Shown: positions 49,265-60,560 of the stretch, in pieces | How the letters are laid out: each line of letters opens with the position of its first letter | How positions within the stretch are numbered: the stretch's first letter is position 1 | Assembly: GCF_028389875.1 (NCBI RefSeq) | Contig: NC_084702.1 | Coordinates: forward strand, 38,563,053-38,627,052 | Source: Rhea pennata | Taxonomy: Eukaryota; Chordata; Aves; Rheiformes; Rheidae | Direction: 5' to 3' | DNA: 64,000 bases | Position numbers and translations under genes: made by a program | Notes under the pieces: generated by a model | What the model was told of the DNA's origin: nothing | Seen by the model: the letters and a program-made list of their open reading frames with translations, nothing else | Database searches by the model: none

Positions 49265-49512
49265 GAAAGCGCAAACGGCACTGCTGTGAAAAACCTGACG
49301 CACCTCCGAAGGGGGCCGCGACCATGACCCAGCACGCTCCACGGAGGAAAAACACCGAGGGAAGAGGCCGCAGGAGGGAACCATCCTTCCCCTTAGACCT
49401 AGGAGATTACTACGCACATGCCGGTTAGCATAAAGCGAACGGGGATTTAACGGTTTGGCCCAAAACGGGAGAAGGTCGTCGGAGCAGGTAATATCTCCTC
49501 TTAGACGCAGCA
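49265..49512. promoter_or_regulatory. CpG-rich patch with a possible donor site
   Basis: I count about 19 CpG dinucleotides in roughly 245 bases, against a nearly CpG-free background. That meets the density expected of a small CpG island. A donor-like gagcag/gtaata lies at 49482-49493 on the plus strand, so a first exon of a non-coding RNA is conceivable. The 71-codon plus-strand frame (49213-49428) is Arg/Lys/Pro-rich but starts outside the patch and matches nothing I know. No TATA box is seen. Confidence 0.4.
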
Positions 49513-52500
49513 AGGTAGCTGGAAATAACAGGCAAGTTTAACAGAATTTCAAGTGTCTCTTCAATTCCGAAGCAAAGTTCAAACTAAGTATAGGAAGGGA
49601 ACGTTTATTCAGGCTTAGCTGAATAAACAATAACTTCTGTTTTAAAGAACAGGGATATTCATCCAGGTTCAATTTAGAGCCTTTGAAGACCAACAGGCAG
49701 TCTTATGCTGTAGTTGTACGATAGGAAGTTATCACACAAATAAGATAGAAAACTTTTATCAGCCTTTAACTGATGACTGCAGTGATGACTGCCAATGATC
49801 ACAGAAAAGGACGTTTTAGATGCCACTTCCTGTGCTGGTTTTAGCCTCATTTATCAAGAAAAAGTAAAGAAAACAAATAGGAAATCAGCTTCACATTCAG
49901 TTGACAGAGAGGCATTTCCTTGATTAATATTAAGCTATATAAATGCCAAACCATTTGAAGAGCCAGATTAAAGCACCTGAAAATCTACCTTATTTAAAAT
50001 CCCCCTGTTATCTGGGTCATTTTAGCACAAACAAGATAATTTGGATGTACGCTCTTACTTAGCATAAGTACAGCAGCAGACAGAGCACTGACAAGCTAGA
50101 TACTAATGGCATCTTTTTCAGCTACTCAATTACACTTCAAAGCTACAGAAATGTTTAGATTCAGATCTATTGTTTTATCAATATTACTTTTTTATTGCTT
50201 TCAAAACAGAAGTTTTACTATGTAAAATTGTTTCAATAGCAGAAATATTATTCAGGGAACATAAATTCTTTATGTCCATGACCCTTAGTGTCTTTTTTTG
50301 CAGACAGAAATTTAAATAGTGGATTAGAGAAAATATGCAATTTTAGCCAGAAGCCAGAACATTTCAGATAAAATTTTGTATGTCTTTTGACTGCAGCAAT
50401 TCTGCCAAATGCAAGAACAATGTTTTTACCAAACATTTTACTTCTACAAAATTTTAACTACATACATTTGCATTTCTGTGTTCTTGCAGTGCAGCACTGT
50501 TGAGACATCTTTCTCTGTAAAAACTTTAATGATCAAATCTCAGCAATGCAGCATGTTAACAAATCCATCACCACTCTTTTCTGTAATTCTTCCTGGTTTC
50601 TCTGAGAAGCCTCAGAATACTGATTTACGTGTGATAGCCTTATCCTACAGTTGCAGTGTGTAAATAACTTGTATGCCAATAAACAAACAAGAATCCCCAA
50701 CTGCTTATTAAAAGTTGATTCTTTCACAGCTTTGAAAGAGGTTGCAAAAAGGCGCATAGCCTTAAAATAGCTACATTTATACATTTTCAGATTGTTTTCC
50801 TCTATACATTATAACCAAATCATACCTAGACAGCATGTATTAACTCTTCTACAGTAGTGTCATCATCTTGCTAATCTCTCCTGGAAATGCTTTTCTAATG
50901 CAAGTTATCATCTAGTCCTATGATGTTGCAGCTTTGGTATTTCTAGAGTTTTCTCTAAAAAACAGTTCTATGACAAGAGAGCTATTCCCAAATAGAAATC
51001 TGCAGATGATCTCAGAGAAGATATGAAGAAAGTATTTATTAAATAACCTAGATAGTATTTTCCAACTGAAGTCGTACAGCTTAAATAATGCATTCGTACC
51101 AGTTTAATATCACCTTGTGTTTGCACAACCAAATGAAGACCATCAGAATATTGGCTCTGGGAGCTACTCTGCAATATATTTTTTTTAATAGTGAAAAACT
51201 AATGGCAACAAAAGCATCATGCAATGAATGCAAGGATCATTGTGCTTGTCAATATATGACGCTCATAAAATTTCCTGTTTATTACACATGAATGGCTGGC
51301 CAAATTCCTGTAGTGCTTTACTCAATAATGTCCCAAGCAGTTCAGATTTGAGAGAAGCAATGTTGGGACTAACAATAGGAAATAAAGTCTTTCTTTCTTG
51401 ATATCACTACTTTCCAACACAGCTGAAATCCAAGCAGCCAAACCTACTAGGTGATATACTGACACCATGGAAGTCTACATTACGGATTGTCATGATCACT
51501 GCCAAAAACATCAAAATCCAACTCAAAAATGCTCAAAGGGGAAAGAATAGCACTGGAAAAAGTTGAGGGAAAAATAAAGCAAGGTCTGATGATGCATCCT
51601 GGGAAACTTCGGCAGCCTTGTTCACTTTGGTCAGAAGCATCTCCACTAGTATGAGAAGTAAAATTTACTAGAGAAGATCATCTTCCGTGGTTTGTACAGA
51701 AGGGTTATATAAACAAGCAACATTTCTCAGACATACTTTTGGTTGAGACTCTTTCTGTTCAGCATCTGCAACCTTATGAAACATTTTTATCATTGGGTCA
51801 TTTTACTGACATGATCTTCTTTATTTTCACTCACCTTTTCCCTTACTCATCCACTCAGAGACTGGAAAACTATTCTGTGCAGCAGCTTAAAGCATGTCTT
51901 ATGATAGAACTACTTATATCATGGGTGATTACATTCCTAGGAAGCCAAATTCTTTTTTGTTGTTGTTGTTAGTTTTTGGATATATTACAATATGTCTTTC
52001 ATGAGACAAGTACTCACCAAAGATTTCTGGGAGGCTGTTCTTTCTTCATTTTGTCTCTGGGATGTATACTTACTAGGTGCCAGAACAGACATTTTCTGGG
52101 AATATTAGCTTTGGACTATATTTTATCTCTCACATGACTATCACACACAGAAAAAAAGAAGAACAGGAAATGGGCTTTTCTATGCATCTATGAGTATGAT
52201 ACAAAATTTGAACTGTTGTGTATTGCAAAGGAACAAGGCATCAATTTACATCTTTCAGTTACAGTTAGGCTTTTGATATAAACTTGCTTAAGTCACCAAG
52301 GCCAGGTACGCTTAACTGTTTGCTTATCAATGCCTCTAACAGAACAATATGAATTATTTTAAATTCTCTCTCTTCTACTAGGAAGAGCTAAGCACAGGAC
52401 GGATACTGGATGACATCCAACAGGCTGCATAGAGGTATATTGCAGTTTGCATGGTCACATCCAAAGCCACAGTTCAAGTGGCCCTTGCAGTTGAGTCAAC

Positions 52501-52825
52501 AGCAGTAGCTGAGCTGCCGAGGTTAAAACTAGGTTGAGTCTGTCTTTATAGAAGCAGTCGCTCTTCAGTTTAGATATGCCCCCAGAAAAGATCTGCTGGT
52601 GATATTACGGAAAAAGAATTGGATGTGTTGGCAACCACTGTAATGTTCGATGATAGTGTTCAAACAAAAGTTAATAATCCATAAAATCTTTCAGAATAGA
52701 AAATATTCTCTGAGTTATTTTTTTGAGGGATTTTTGGAACAATTTATACCAAATGTTAACTGGAAAATATTGAAAGAATAAAGCTAGAATAAAGCATTTG
52801 AGGCACTTAATTGGTAAAAGGAAAT
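49513..52825. other. Unique AT-rich non-coding DNA
   Basis: No gene or repeat recognised apart from a short (TTG)n at about 51956-51970. Open frames are all under 85 codons. Confidence 0.5.
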
Positions 52826-52906
52826 TTGAGTTCACTTTCTGGCTTGGCTGCAGACTTCCTGTGTGATCCAGGCAATTTATCTAATCTACATATACCACAA
52901 GTTATT
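52826..52906 (+). mobile_element. MIR-like SINE core
   Basis: The sequence gagttcactttctggcttgg, followed by acttcctgtgtgatccaggc and aatttatctaatct, follows the order of the MIR core (tcctggctctgcc, acttactagctgtgtgacct, tgggcaagtcacttaacct). MIR-type CORE-SINE relics are ancient in amniotes and sparse in birds. Only about 80 bases are recognisable, so chance resemblance is possible. Confidence 0.45.
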
Positions 52907-55900
52907 GGTGTTTTATTTTACTTTTTATCCCTTTCACTTGCCACAGATTTCTGTCTTATCTATTCAGAATGTAAATACTCTGAAACACTAAACATACAAG
53001 CACAAAGACTAGAACAAGAGAGTTCTGCTACATGATACGGGCTCTCAGTACTCTTGAAACAAACACACAAACAACAAGAAACCATACATCCCTAATAGTG
53101 AATAAAACCTTGCTTCTTGCAGCATCCCTCTGGCTGATTATTGGAGGGGTGGGGATGTACGGGCAGGTGAACCTGAGGCCTACAGTCCATTTCCCTGACT
53201 GAAGCTCTGTATCTCAGATGCATAAAGATAATCTGCTATAGGAAATATGGGAAAAGTCATGGTCCAGGAAACTCAGGCACTCTTCCTGCAGTTCTCTTGG
53301 TTTGAAACTATATATCTCTAATAATAACTATGTATCTAAGAACTAGATAAAATGTGATGCTATTTTAATCTCTTCACCCTTATTTTTGCCCTCTTTACCA
53401 TGCTGAGTCAGAGAAGTTTCATTAATTAGCTTGAACACACATCTGTGTCAAATGGAGATAGAATAGAAATTAGGAAAAGAAGGAAAACACAGAAGACAGC
53501 TAAGTGTATAATAGAAGTAATTTTCAGGTTCAAGTTATTAGTGAAACATTAACTGGTAGCATGCTTAGGTAACTGCCTAGAAAGTTTACCTATCTAGCTT
53601 AACACGTGAGGCCCATAGCAAGCCTCATATTTTCAAATAATGAAACAAGGATATTAAGTGGCTTGGTATTTGTGATGAGATGTCAAAAATTTTATGTACA
53701 AAGTTTCCTACCAATGCCATATATCTATTACTTCTTAGGTTACACTAAGGTCTTTGCTATCATTGCCTTTCATTTACTAAAGGAGTCCTAGATACATTTC
53801 AGTTGTTTTCAAAAACCCAAGGAAAAGACATGGAAAGACTGACAGCTTAGAAAGTAAAGCCTCCTGCATGTGCCAGTGCTTTATTTATTCTGTAAACATT
53901 ACGATTTCCAGTGGTTTACCATCCAATTCAATAAATTCCTGAAGCTGACTACGTAACAGAAAAAAAGGATGGTCATATTTACAACAAACCTCTATGTACA
54001 GTAAATAGAGAATAATAAGATTAATTTGTTAATTTTTGATATTCAGTGTTTGAGGTTGAATACCTTCAACATATATCTTTATTTTCTTTGAATATATGAC
54101 ATAATCTCCATGCCACTAGCAGAAATCTTTATCACTCAGTGAAATGGACATTCTTCTCAGGACAAGTGAAAATTTATATAGAACACTTAACCATTTTAAA
54201 GGACTTGCATCTACTTTTAATAGCTTTGAGATTTTTTTATTTTAATTTTCAGAGTTTAGAGCTTTTGTATAATTACACGTCTTGAAGTTGCATGTGAATG
54301 GTTTGAAGACCATTCTTCCTGGAATACATCTTCTGGCTGACAGGTGTAACCTTTTCTTCTTCAGCCTGGAGCTAGGAAGGATGGCTGAAGAGTGAACTGG
54401 CAGCCCTCCATTTACTTATTTTTAAAATATGTATATGGGTGAAAGGAGCCATGTGTAAAATAATGTAACTATCAATATTTCCGCTCTTTTTGACATTTAC
54501 TGATCTTTCATGTATTTCTTATTACTTGAACAAGCTAGTAACCTTGTAGGATTAGACTTTTCAAGCCAGAAGGACTTAAAAGACATCAGAAAATATCTCT
54601 AAATACTTTGTTTTAGCCTTTTCATAGGTTTGTCTGTTGATGGATGAAATAAATTATTTTTCTAGCTGACATCTTTCTGTTTGCAGACAAATAGTTTACA
54701 GATTTACTTTTTCCTTTATCATCTGATGCGACTATTTTACCACAGAAGATTAAAAATGAATTTGACTGCCAGTAGAGATGTGGAGATTACTGAAACTGTA
54801 GTATCCTGCTCTCCCAAAACACGCCAGAGTAACTAGAAGGTAACAACCATGCTGTAGTGTACTGCCTATTCAATACCACATCCTTAAACTAACATTTTTA
54901 TATCCAAAAAAGGCCATGCAGCAATGAGGTGATGACTACTGTAAGCTCCTGCCCTCCAGCAGCCTTCTGGAAGACTTCTTCACTGGCATGACATATTGAA
55001 AAATATACTGAAATTTCTGCACATAAATTTACCAAGACTTAACCTGTTCCACTCTAGAGTTCCCAAGGAAAGCATCAGATCAAAAAGAAATTGAATAGAA
55101 AATAGGATGTTCTGGAAACATAACTGGATCTATTCTTAGACCGGACATTGAAAAAAAAAAAAAAGTCATGGCTAAACATCAATAAATTTCTAGCATCTGA
55201 GCAACAATATGCATGCAAGAGAGAACCTGACAAGCCATCTGCATTGAAGAACAAGGATTAAAGGATCTCCTTATGGCAAGTGCTACACATTTTCTGGGAA
55301 TGTACAAATGCAATTAATGTATGCCTTGCTAAATAGGTCTGACCTATTAGAAGTTACATACTCTATTAGAACTTGCTGACTTTCTAGATTATAAAAATAG
55401 ACATACAGAATACAGGAACCTAACAATTTAGCAAATGTCATATGATTCAGTGTGAACTCTCATTTTGAGTGATGTCAAGGTTTGTTTCTATAGTTTTCTT
55501 CTAACAACTCTATATAAAACTAGAGATGCTATTGTGCATCCTCCTCCTAAAACCTGCCCCCTTATTAGCTGTCTTGCTCCCACTTATCCATCACTCAGAA
55601 TGTAGCAAATCATATGTGACTGATGCTTAAAAGGCAGATATCAGGGACAAGCAAAATTAATCTTTTTCGTAAGCATCCAAAATAATGCTTTTTAATTTAT
55701 TTTGAGTAATCCTAAAAATGGGCTTTCAGAATTTGGTTATGTTAGTATGACATAACATTACATCTGAAACAAAACATATCATTTCGGAGTACCTCTGGAA
55801 AAAGCAAAGAAAATGAAGATCTAAGTTTGAATACAGGCTTTCAATCTTCCATCTCTTCTTCTCATTTTACAGATCTGCCATGGGTCAGTTTACTCCTATA

Positions 55901-56726
55901 GTCCATTTTAGCCATTTAGCCAAAAAGTCCAGATTTGAATGAAACAGTATCTCTTGAATATTTTATTGGTCATGTTTTTTGCATCCAGCTCTAATGACGC
56001 CTAATGATATGTATGACCAAATGGGACAATCAAGCACAGGCTCAGCCTACCTCTGCTTACTCTTTAAGGAACTTAACTTCTCTCAATCATCAGAACAGAT
56101 AGCCCTTTGGAAATCAATGAATATAAAAATGTAATAAAGAACTATTTGGAGTGGGTAAGTAGCAGGACATAGGGAACCCCAGCAGGAAAAGGGCATGATT
56201 GTACAGGCGACCGCCTCTCCCAGTTCCAGATCTCTTTCATTATAACAGGAGAACTTCAAAGCCATAAATCACCTCAGAGCAGACCTTTCATAATGTCCTT
56301 TCATAATGCTCAAAAGCTTGACTTGCAACAAACATCAAATCTGGTGAATTGGATTTTTTTTTTTTTAATTCAGTATCAACATTTGCAATGCTGAAACCTT
56401 TGCCAGTGCAGACTGGCTTGGTGACTGAACCTGGCTGACCATGTCAGGCTCAACACAATTATTCACACTCGTCTGGCTTTGGAACAATTTTCTTAACAAA
56501 CAAACAAACAAAAGATACTCTAGACAATAAAAAAAGCTCAGCAGTCAAATATATCTCCATTAAGATCTTTTGCTAATTTTACTCAGGTTACTAACAAAAT
56601 GTGCAAGCCAGAGCTTCGTATATTAAGCATAGGCCTCAAATACAGCGGTGATCTTGCCAGCAAAATACCACAAAATATTGTGCCAGCAATTCTGTGTGCT
56701 CCTTACCAAAAGGGTTAATCATTTTG
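52907..56726. other. Unique AT-rich non-coding DNA
   Basis: No gene or named repeat. An (AAAC)n run lies at 56495-56513, shortly upstream of the candidate exon at 56727. Confidence 0.5.
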
Positions 56727-56918
56727 ATGGACTGCTTTGAAGCTGAAAACCTGAATAAAAACTATGGGTCTATCTATCTAAATAACTCTGATTGTCAGAT
56801 TTATAAGAAAGCCTGTTGCAAAATCCTGATTGCAATCACTGTGGTGCTTTGTGGCCTGGGCTATCTGGAACTGAATTACGTCTGCACTCTTAAATCTACC
56901 CTATGCCCACTGAAGCAG
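56727..56918 (+). CDS. Candidate first coding exon of a small single-pass membrane protein (unidentified)
   Basis: An ATG at 56727 (G at +4) opens 64 codons that end at a consensus donor, AAGCAG/GTAAGA, with GT at 56919-56920, leaving phase 0. The peptide has a polar N-terminus of about 30 residues (Asp, Glu, Asn, Tyr), then a hydrophobic stretch at about residues 32-48 (Lys-Ile-Leu-Ile-Ala-Ile-Thr-Val-Val-Leu-Cys-Gly-Leu-Gly-Tyr), then a Cys-containing tail. This layout suits the N-terminal exon of a type II membrane protein. In TNFSF4 and TNFSF18 the first exon also ends shortly after the membrane segment. The composition is more protein-like than other frames in the window. I could not find a TNF-homology domain downstream, so the identity is open and chance cannot be excluded. 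Possible continuations are a phase-0 acceptor at 57120 or one at 57350. Confidence 0.3.
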
Positions 56919-57080
56919 GTAAGATTCTTTCCAGCATTGTTTTTCCAAACCAGAGTTCAAATTAACAGAGTTTGCAGCTCTTCAAAGTCAGTCATGGATG
57001 GTCCTCTGCACATTTGACACATCTCTTCAAGCACTTCCTCCTCTGCACAGGACATATGGCCAAAACTACTGATAAATATG

Positions 57081-57081
<1 letters not shown>

Positions 57082-57115
<34 letters not shown>
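57082..57115. repeat. T34 homopolymer
   Basis: Thirty-four thymines followed directly by aatag, so the run could act as an extreme polypyrimidine tract for an acceptor at 57119-57120. From 57121 a phase-0 frame stays open for 33 codons, beginning Asp-Gly-Leu-Tyr-Ile-Leu and ending at a TAG at 57220-57222. Confidence 0.85.
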
Positions 57116-57119
<4 letters not shown>

Positions 57120-57222
57120 GGATGGACTTTATATCCTAATGGATGTAGAGCAAAGACACATGGCTTTGTTTTCTGTATCTATGCACTCAGAAATGGTTTG
57201 CTGTACAAGTCAAAATTGTTAG

Positions 57223-60219
57223 AAGAAACCACCTAATATTGAATATTTGTGCCCAGACCTTCAAATATCTATAGTTAAAGACATGCTCAGGTTTCCTGAA
57301 TTTACCTGTCCTGTCTTACACACTGCTGTTCTTTAAATCCTATCCTTTAGTCTCTTAACTTTCAAATTTTGGTGTTTGAAGCAAATAACTTCTCACAAAA
57401 TCCAAAAGCCAAACACAGACCTAGGTTTGCTGCCATTACCTTGCATTGGAAGGTGATGTCTTCTCTTAGAGTCATTGGAAATTGTTGTTTCGATGCTTCT
57501 GCAGATGCTCTGAGAGGTGTCAGTGTGTCCCCAGTGTCTTCCAGGTCCCTCCTTCCTTTCCATGGAATGAACAGGGTAAGAGGAAGAAGTAATACAATAA
57601 ATAAAACTGGAAAGACACGAGGAAACTCCAGAAGCTGTGGCTGCCATCTCTGTCAGAGCCTGAAAGATAGAGAGGAAGAGTCCAAGAAAGAGCACCAGAA
57701 GACTATAAACTGCTTTCTATGTATCAGAAAGGTAGGGGTGGGGGAAAGGCTTTAAGAATAGATCATCTTTGATTTCTCATAATTATAGCTTTTCCTGTGT
57801 TCCTTCTACCCTTTTAACACTAAAATTACAAAATAAACACAAATATTAGTTCAGATAGGACAATAATGGTAATCATTTAAGGCACTGATCAGCAGTCAAA
57901 CAGCCAAATGTGCTTAAGGTGGGGCTGCTTTGGGGGAAAAAAAAGAATTGTCCCACAGCATGACATTGCTTGAAAGAGAAATATGACAATGAGACAGGCA
58001 GGCTGAAAGCTCATTGCCATGTAACAAAATCTTCATGCACCACGTCAAACCTGCGAAGTGCGCAATGGCCAAGCGACAAGGTGATGGCCAGCGGCTGCGA
58101 GGCTTTCTTCCCTGTCTTCCCCCAGGCCAGCTCCCATTTCGAGTGACGGGTTACCACTCCTCCAACCAACATAGAGCATGTGCTGAATGGCAAATTGTTA
58201 GCTGCATCCTCCTGCAATCTTCTATTAAAAGTCTTAATATAATTACAAACTTATTTTTCTCTGGGAACTGAATTCTAGACTATTTTGGGGAATGTCTAAA
58301 CACATGCCAGCAGAGTGCAGATGAACGGAGACTCAGCTGGCCTTCGTCGCTGCCACAAGCAGCAAGTGACTGCGTCATCAAGCACGTGCAGAGGGCACAG
58401 AGCTCGTCTTGCATGGGTGGGAAGAGCGGTAAGGAAGGGAGCATAAAAAGAGTGGGAAAATTTCATCCATCTCATAGAAAGAGTGGAAAAAAATCATCCT
58501 GTTCCATGGCTTAGGAGAAGCCAGCTTCTGAGGAGCAACCTGAGCAAGAGGGACAGGTAGGACAGGAATGGCTAAAGGTGACAGACGGTCCATCCCTTAG
58601 GCACAGGTAAAGTAGAGGAGAAAGGAATAGGTTCTGCCCCCCTCAATGTTGTGTGTGCAGCTTTTCCAAAGCACAAGCACTACTGTAGCACTCACAGCTC
58701 CCTCTCTCGCTGCAAAACAGCCCCAAAGCTAGAGGTGCCACCCCGAGCAGCACGAACAGTACACCTAGGACATCAGGGAAGCTGTGGGCTCAAAATGCCT
58801 CAGGCAGAGGAAGCAACTCAATTTGAGCTTCACTCACCTCCAGTAACGGAGGGCAAAAGAACAGTCAACAGCCACCAGCTCCTTCCCCAGCAATCCCTAA
58901 GCCTAGCACATCTGCCCCATGCTTTATGCAGGAGTGGCTGGAGTACAACAACTGGATTTGTGTCAACTGGAATATCCAAGTGCTGAACAGAATGATGGTT
59001 TTCAGTTTTGTGCTCTGGCCAAACAAATACACAATCCACAGTTTACTTTACTTGTGAGTCTAAACATCCTGGCATTCCTTGCAGAGTTAAAATTAAAGAG
59101 GACGGCCACAGAATAACACAGCCTAGTTGCCACCTGAGATGCTGAGGATAGTGAAAATGTGAAACTGCTGCCTTCCCTTTTCTTTCTAATGCCTTGGACC
59201 ATGACACTAAGACCACTGCTGTGTTGGGTATATTTGTCATGTTTCTAATTTTAATGGAAACATGGCAGGAGAGCTAATGATGCCAACCAAAAAAGAAAAT
59301 TTTCTCTGTCACCTGTGGGCTGAAGTCAAACTATGTCCTGGTTAATAAAGGGAATTATCTAGTATGCAAGGATTTTCTACAACAGAGATCAGAAATGTGT
59401 AATTCTTTCTGTGTATCATCTTCCCTTCTTTATCCCATGAAAAGCTCCAAAAATAGGAAAGATCAAAAAGTGCAAACTGATTAAGAGTTAGCAGAAAGCT
59501 CTAGTAACTGATAAGAATGCATCAAGAGTAGCTAAAATGTGGCTTCTGCTTTAGTTCTGTTTTAGTTGAAATACTAGTCTTCTGCTATTTGGATAGTAAC
59601 TCCTTAATAAATCTATGTGTAGAAGCAATGAAGAGTAAGTTTTTTTTTTTTTTTTCCTTTTCATTGCAGCTGTCAAATCTTACTGGTAAAAATACCTAAG
59701 TGCAATAATGGTAAGTTTCAGATCATTTTTTTTCTTTAAAACACAGGTAATCAGAAATGTAATACGAAAACTTCCGGGGAAGGTCAATACGATCAAGATG
59801 ACACCACCAAGTTTTCCCCAGAAAGTCTCTGTTTAACAGGATTTTGAAATAATATCCTGTTGACTGAGATGGAGTTAGAAGGAAAAACTACAGAAGTTAC
59901 TTTTATATATTAACTAAAATTGAATTCCTAACAGTGGTTCCTATAATAAATATTCAACGCACTAATCATTATTAATAATATTTTAACTTGCTATTTTTCA
60001 AGAAATCAGAAAGCTATTTTAAAAGCCTCCTAAGATGATAAACTGTCAGTAAATAGGAAATCTAACATATTCAGAAATCATGCGTATTCATGTAAATATC
60101 GGCTACCATTAGGTGAGTATAAAAATAACTGGATACCCTTAAAAAACCCCCCACTATTTCAAAGCAAAAAAATCAGTTCAAATAATCATCATTTGATTTA
60201 ACCACTCTTACAGCAGTAC
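57223..60219. other. Non-coding DNA with scattered splice-like signals
   Basis: No gene is established. Signals worth noting are an acceptor-like cctatcctttag ending at 57350 with an open frame to 57755 and an internal donor-like aacagg/gtaaga at 57570-57581, and a strong acceptor and donor pair around 59670-59710. The part 58010-58960 is of higher GC than average but has no recognised repeat. A T16 run lies at 59640-59655. Confidence 0.4.
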
Positions 60220-60560
60220 GGTGGCAATCCTCCTGCCCCGTCCTGGAGCAGATCCCACCTGCCCAGTGAGCCCTGGCTACTGGGAGAGAAAGAGAGAGAG
60301 AGAGAGAAGGGATTCGCAGCCGGGCTGGGCTTGGGCTGCCGAAAAGAGCAGGACTGCTGAGCCCCAGCGTCGCCCACAGGGATCGTGCTGCCCCACGGCG
60401 CCCGGGAGTCCCGGGCTCCCCAGTCGGCACCTCGGCTCTGGTGGGGACGTCAGGTTGAAGTCACCAGGGATGCCCGGCACAGTCTGGAATCGGCTCCCCC
60501 CCGGCGTGCAATTTGCAGGTTTGTGCCTCTGGAAGTCGGCCACGGCCTAAGCCAGAGCGT
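60220..60560. promoter_or_regulatory. CpG-island-like patch
   Basis: About 22 CpG dinucleotides in 340 bases, with high GC, in the midst of AT-rich DNA. It begins with a (GA)n run at 60283-60309. No TATA box and no clear first exon are visible. The overlapping frames on both strands (60173-60645) are the usual result of high GC and are not credible as proteins. It could be a promoter or enhancer of an unannotated transcript, or a GC-rich insertion. Confidence 0.45.
60283..60309. repeat. (GA)n microsatellite
   Basis: An imperfect GA repeat at the left part of the CpG-rich patch. In the plus orientation it could bind GAGA-type factors. Otherwise it is ordinary simple sequence. Confidence 0.85.

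Noticed and set aside
58011..58986. Several 70-110 codon frames on both strands
   Set aside because: Moderately GC-rich DNA lengthens chance frames. None has splice support or known motifs.
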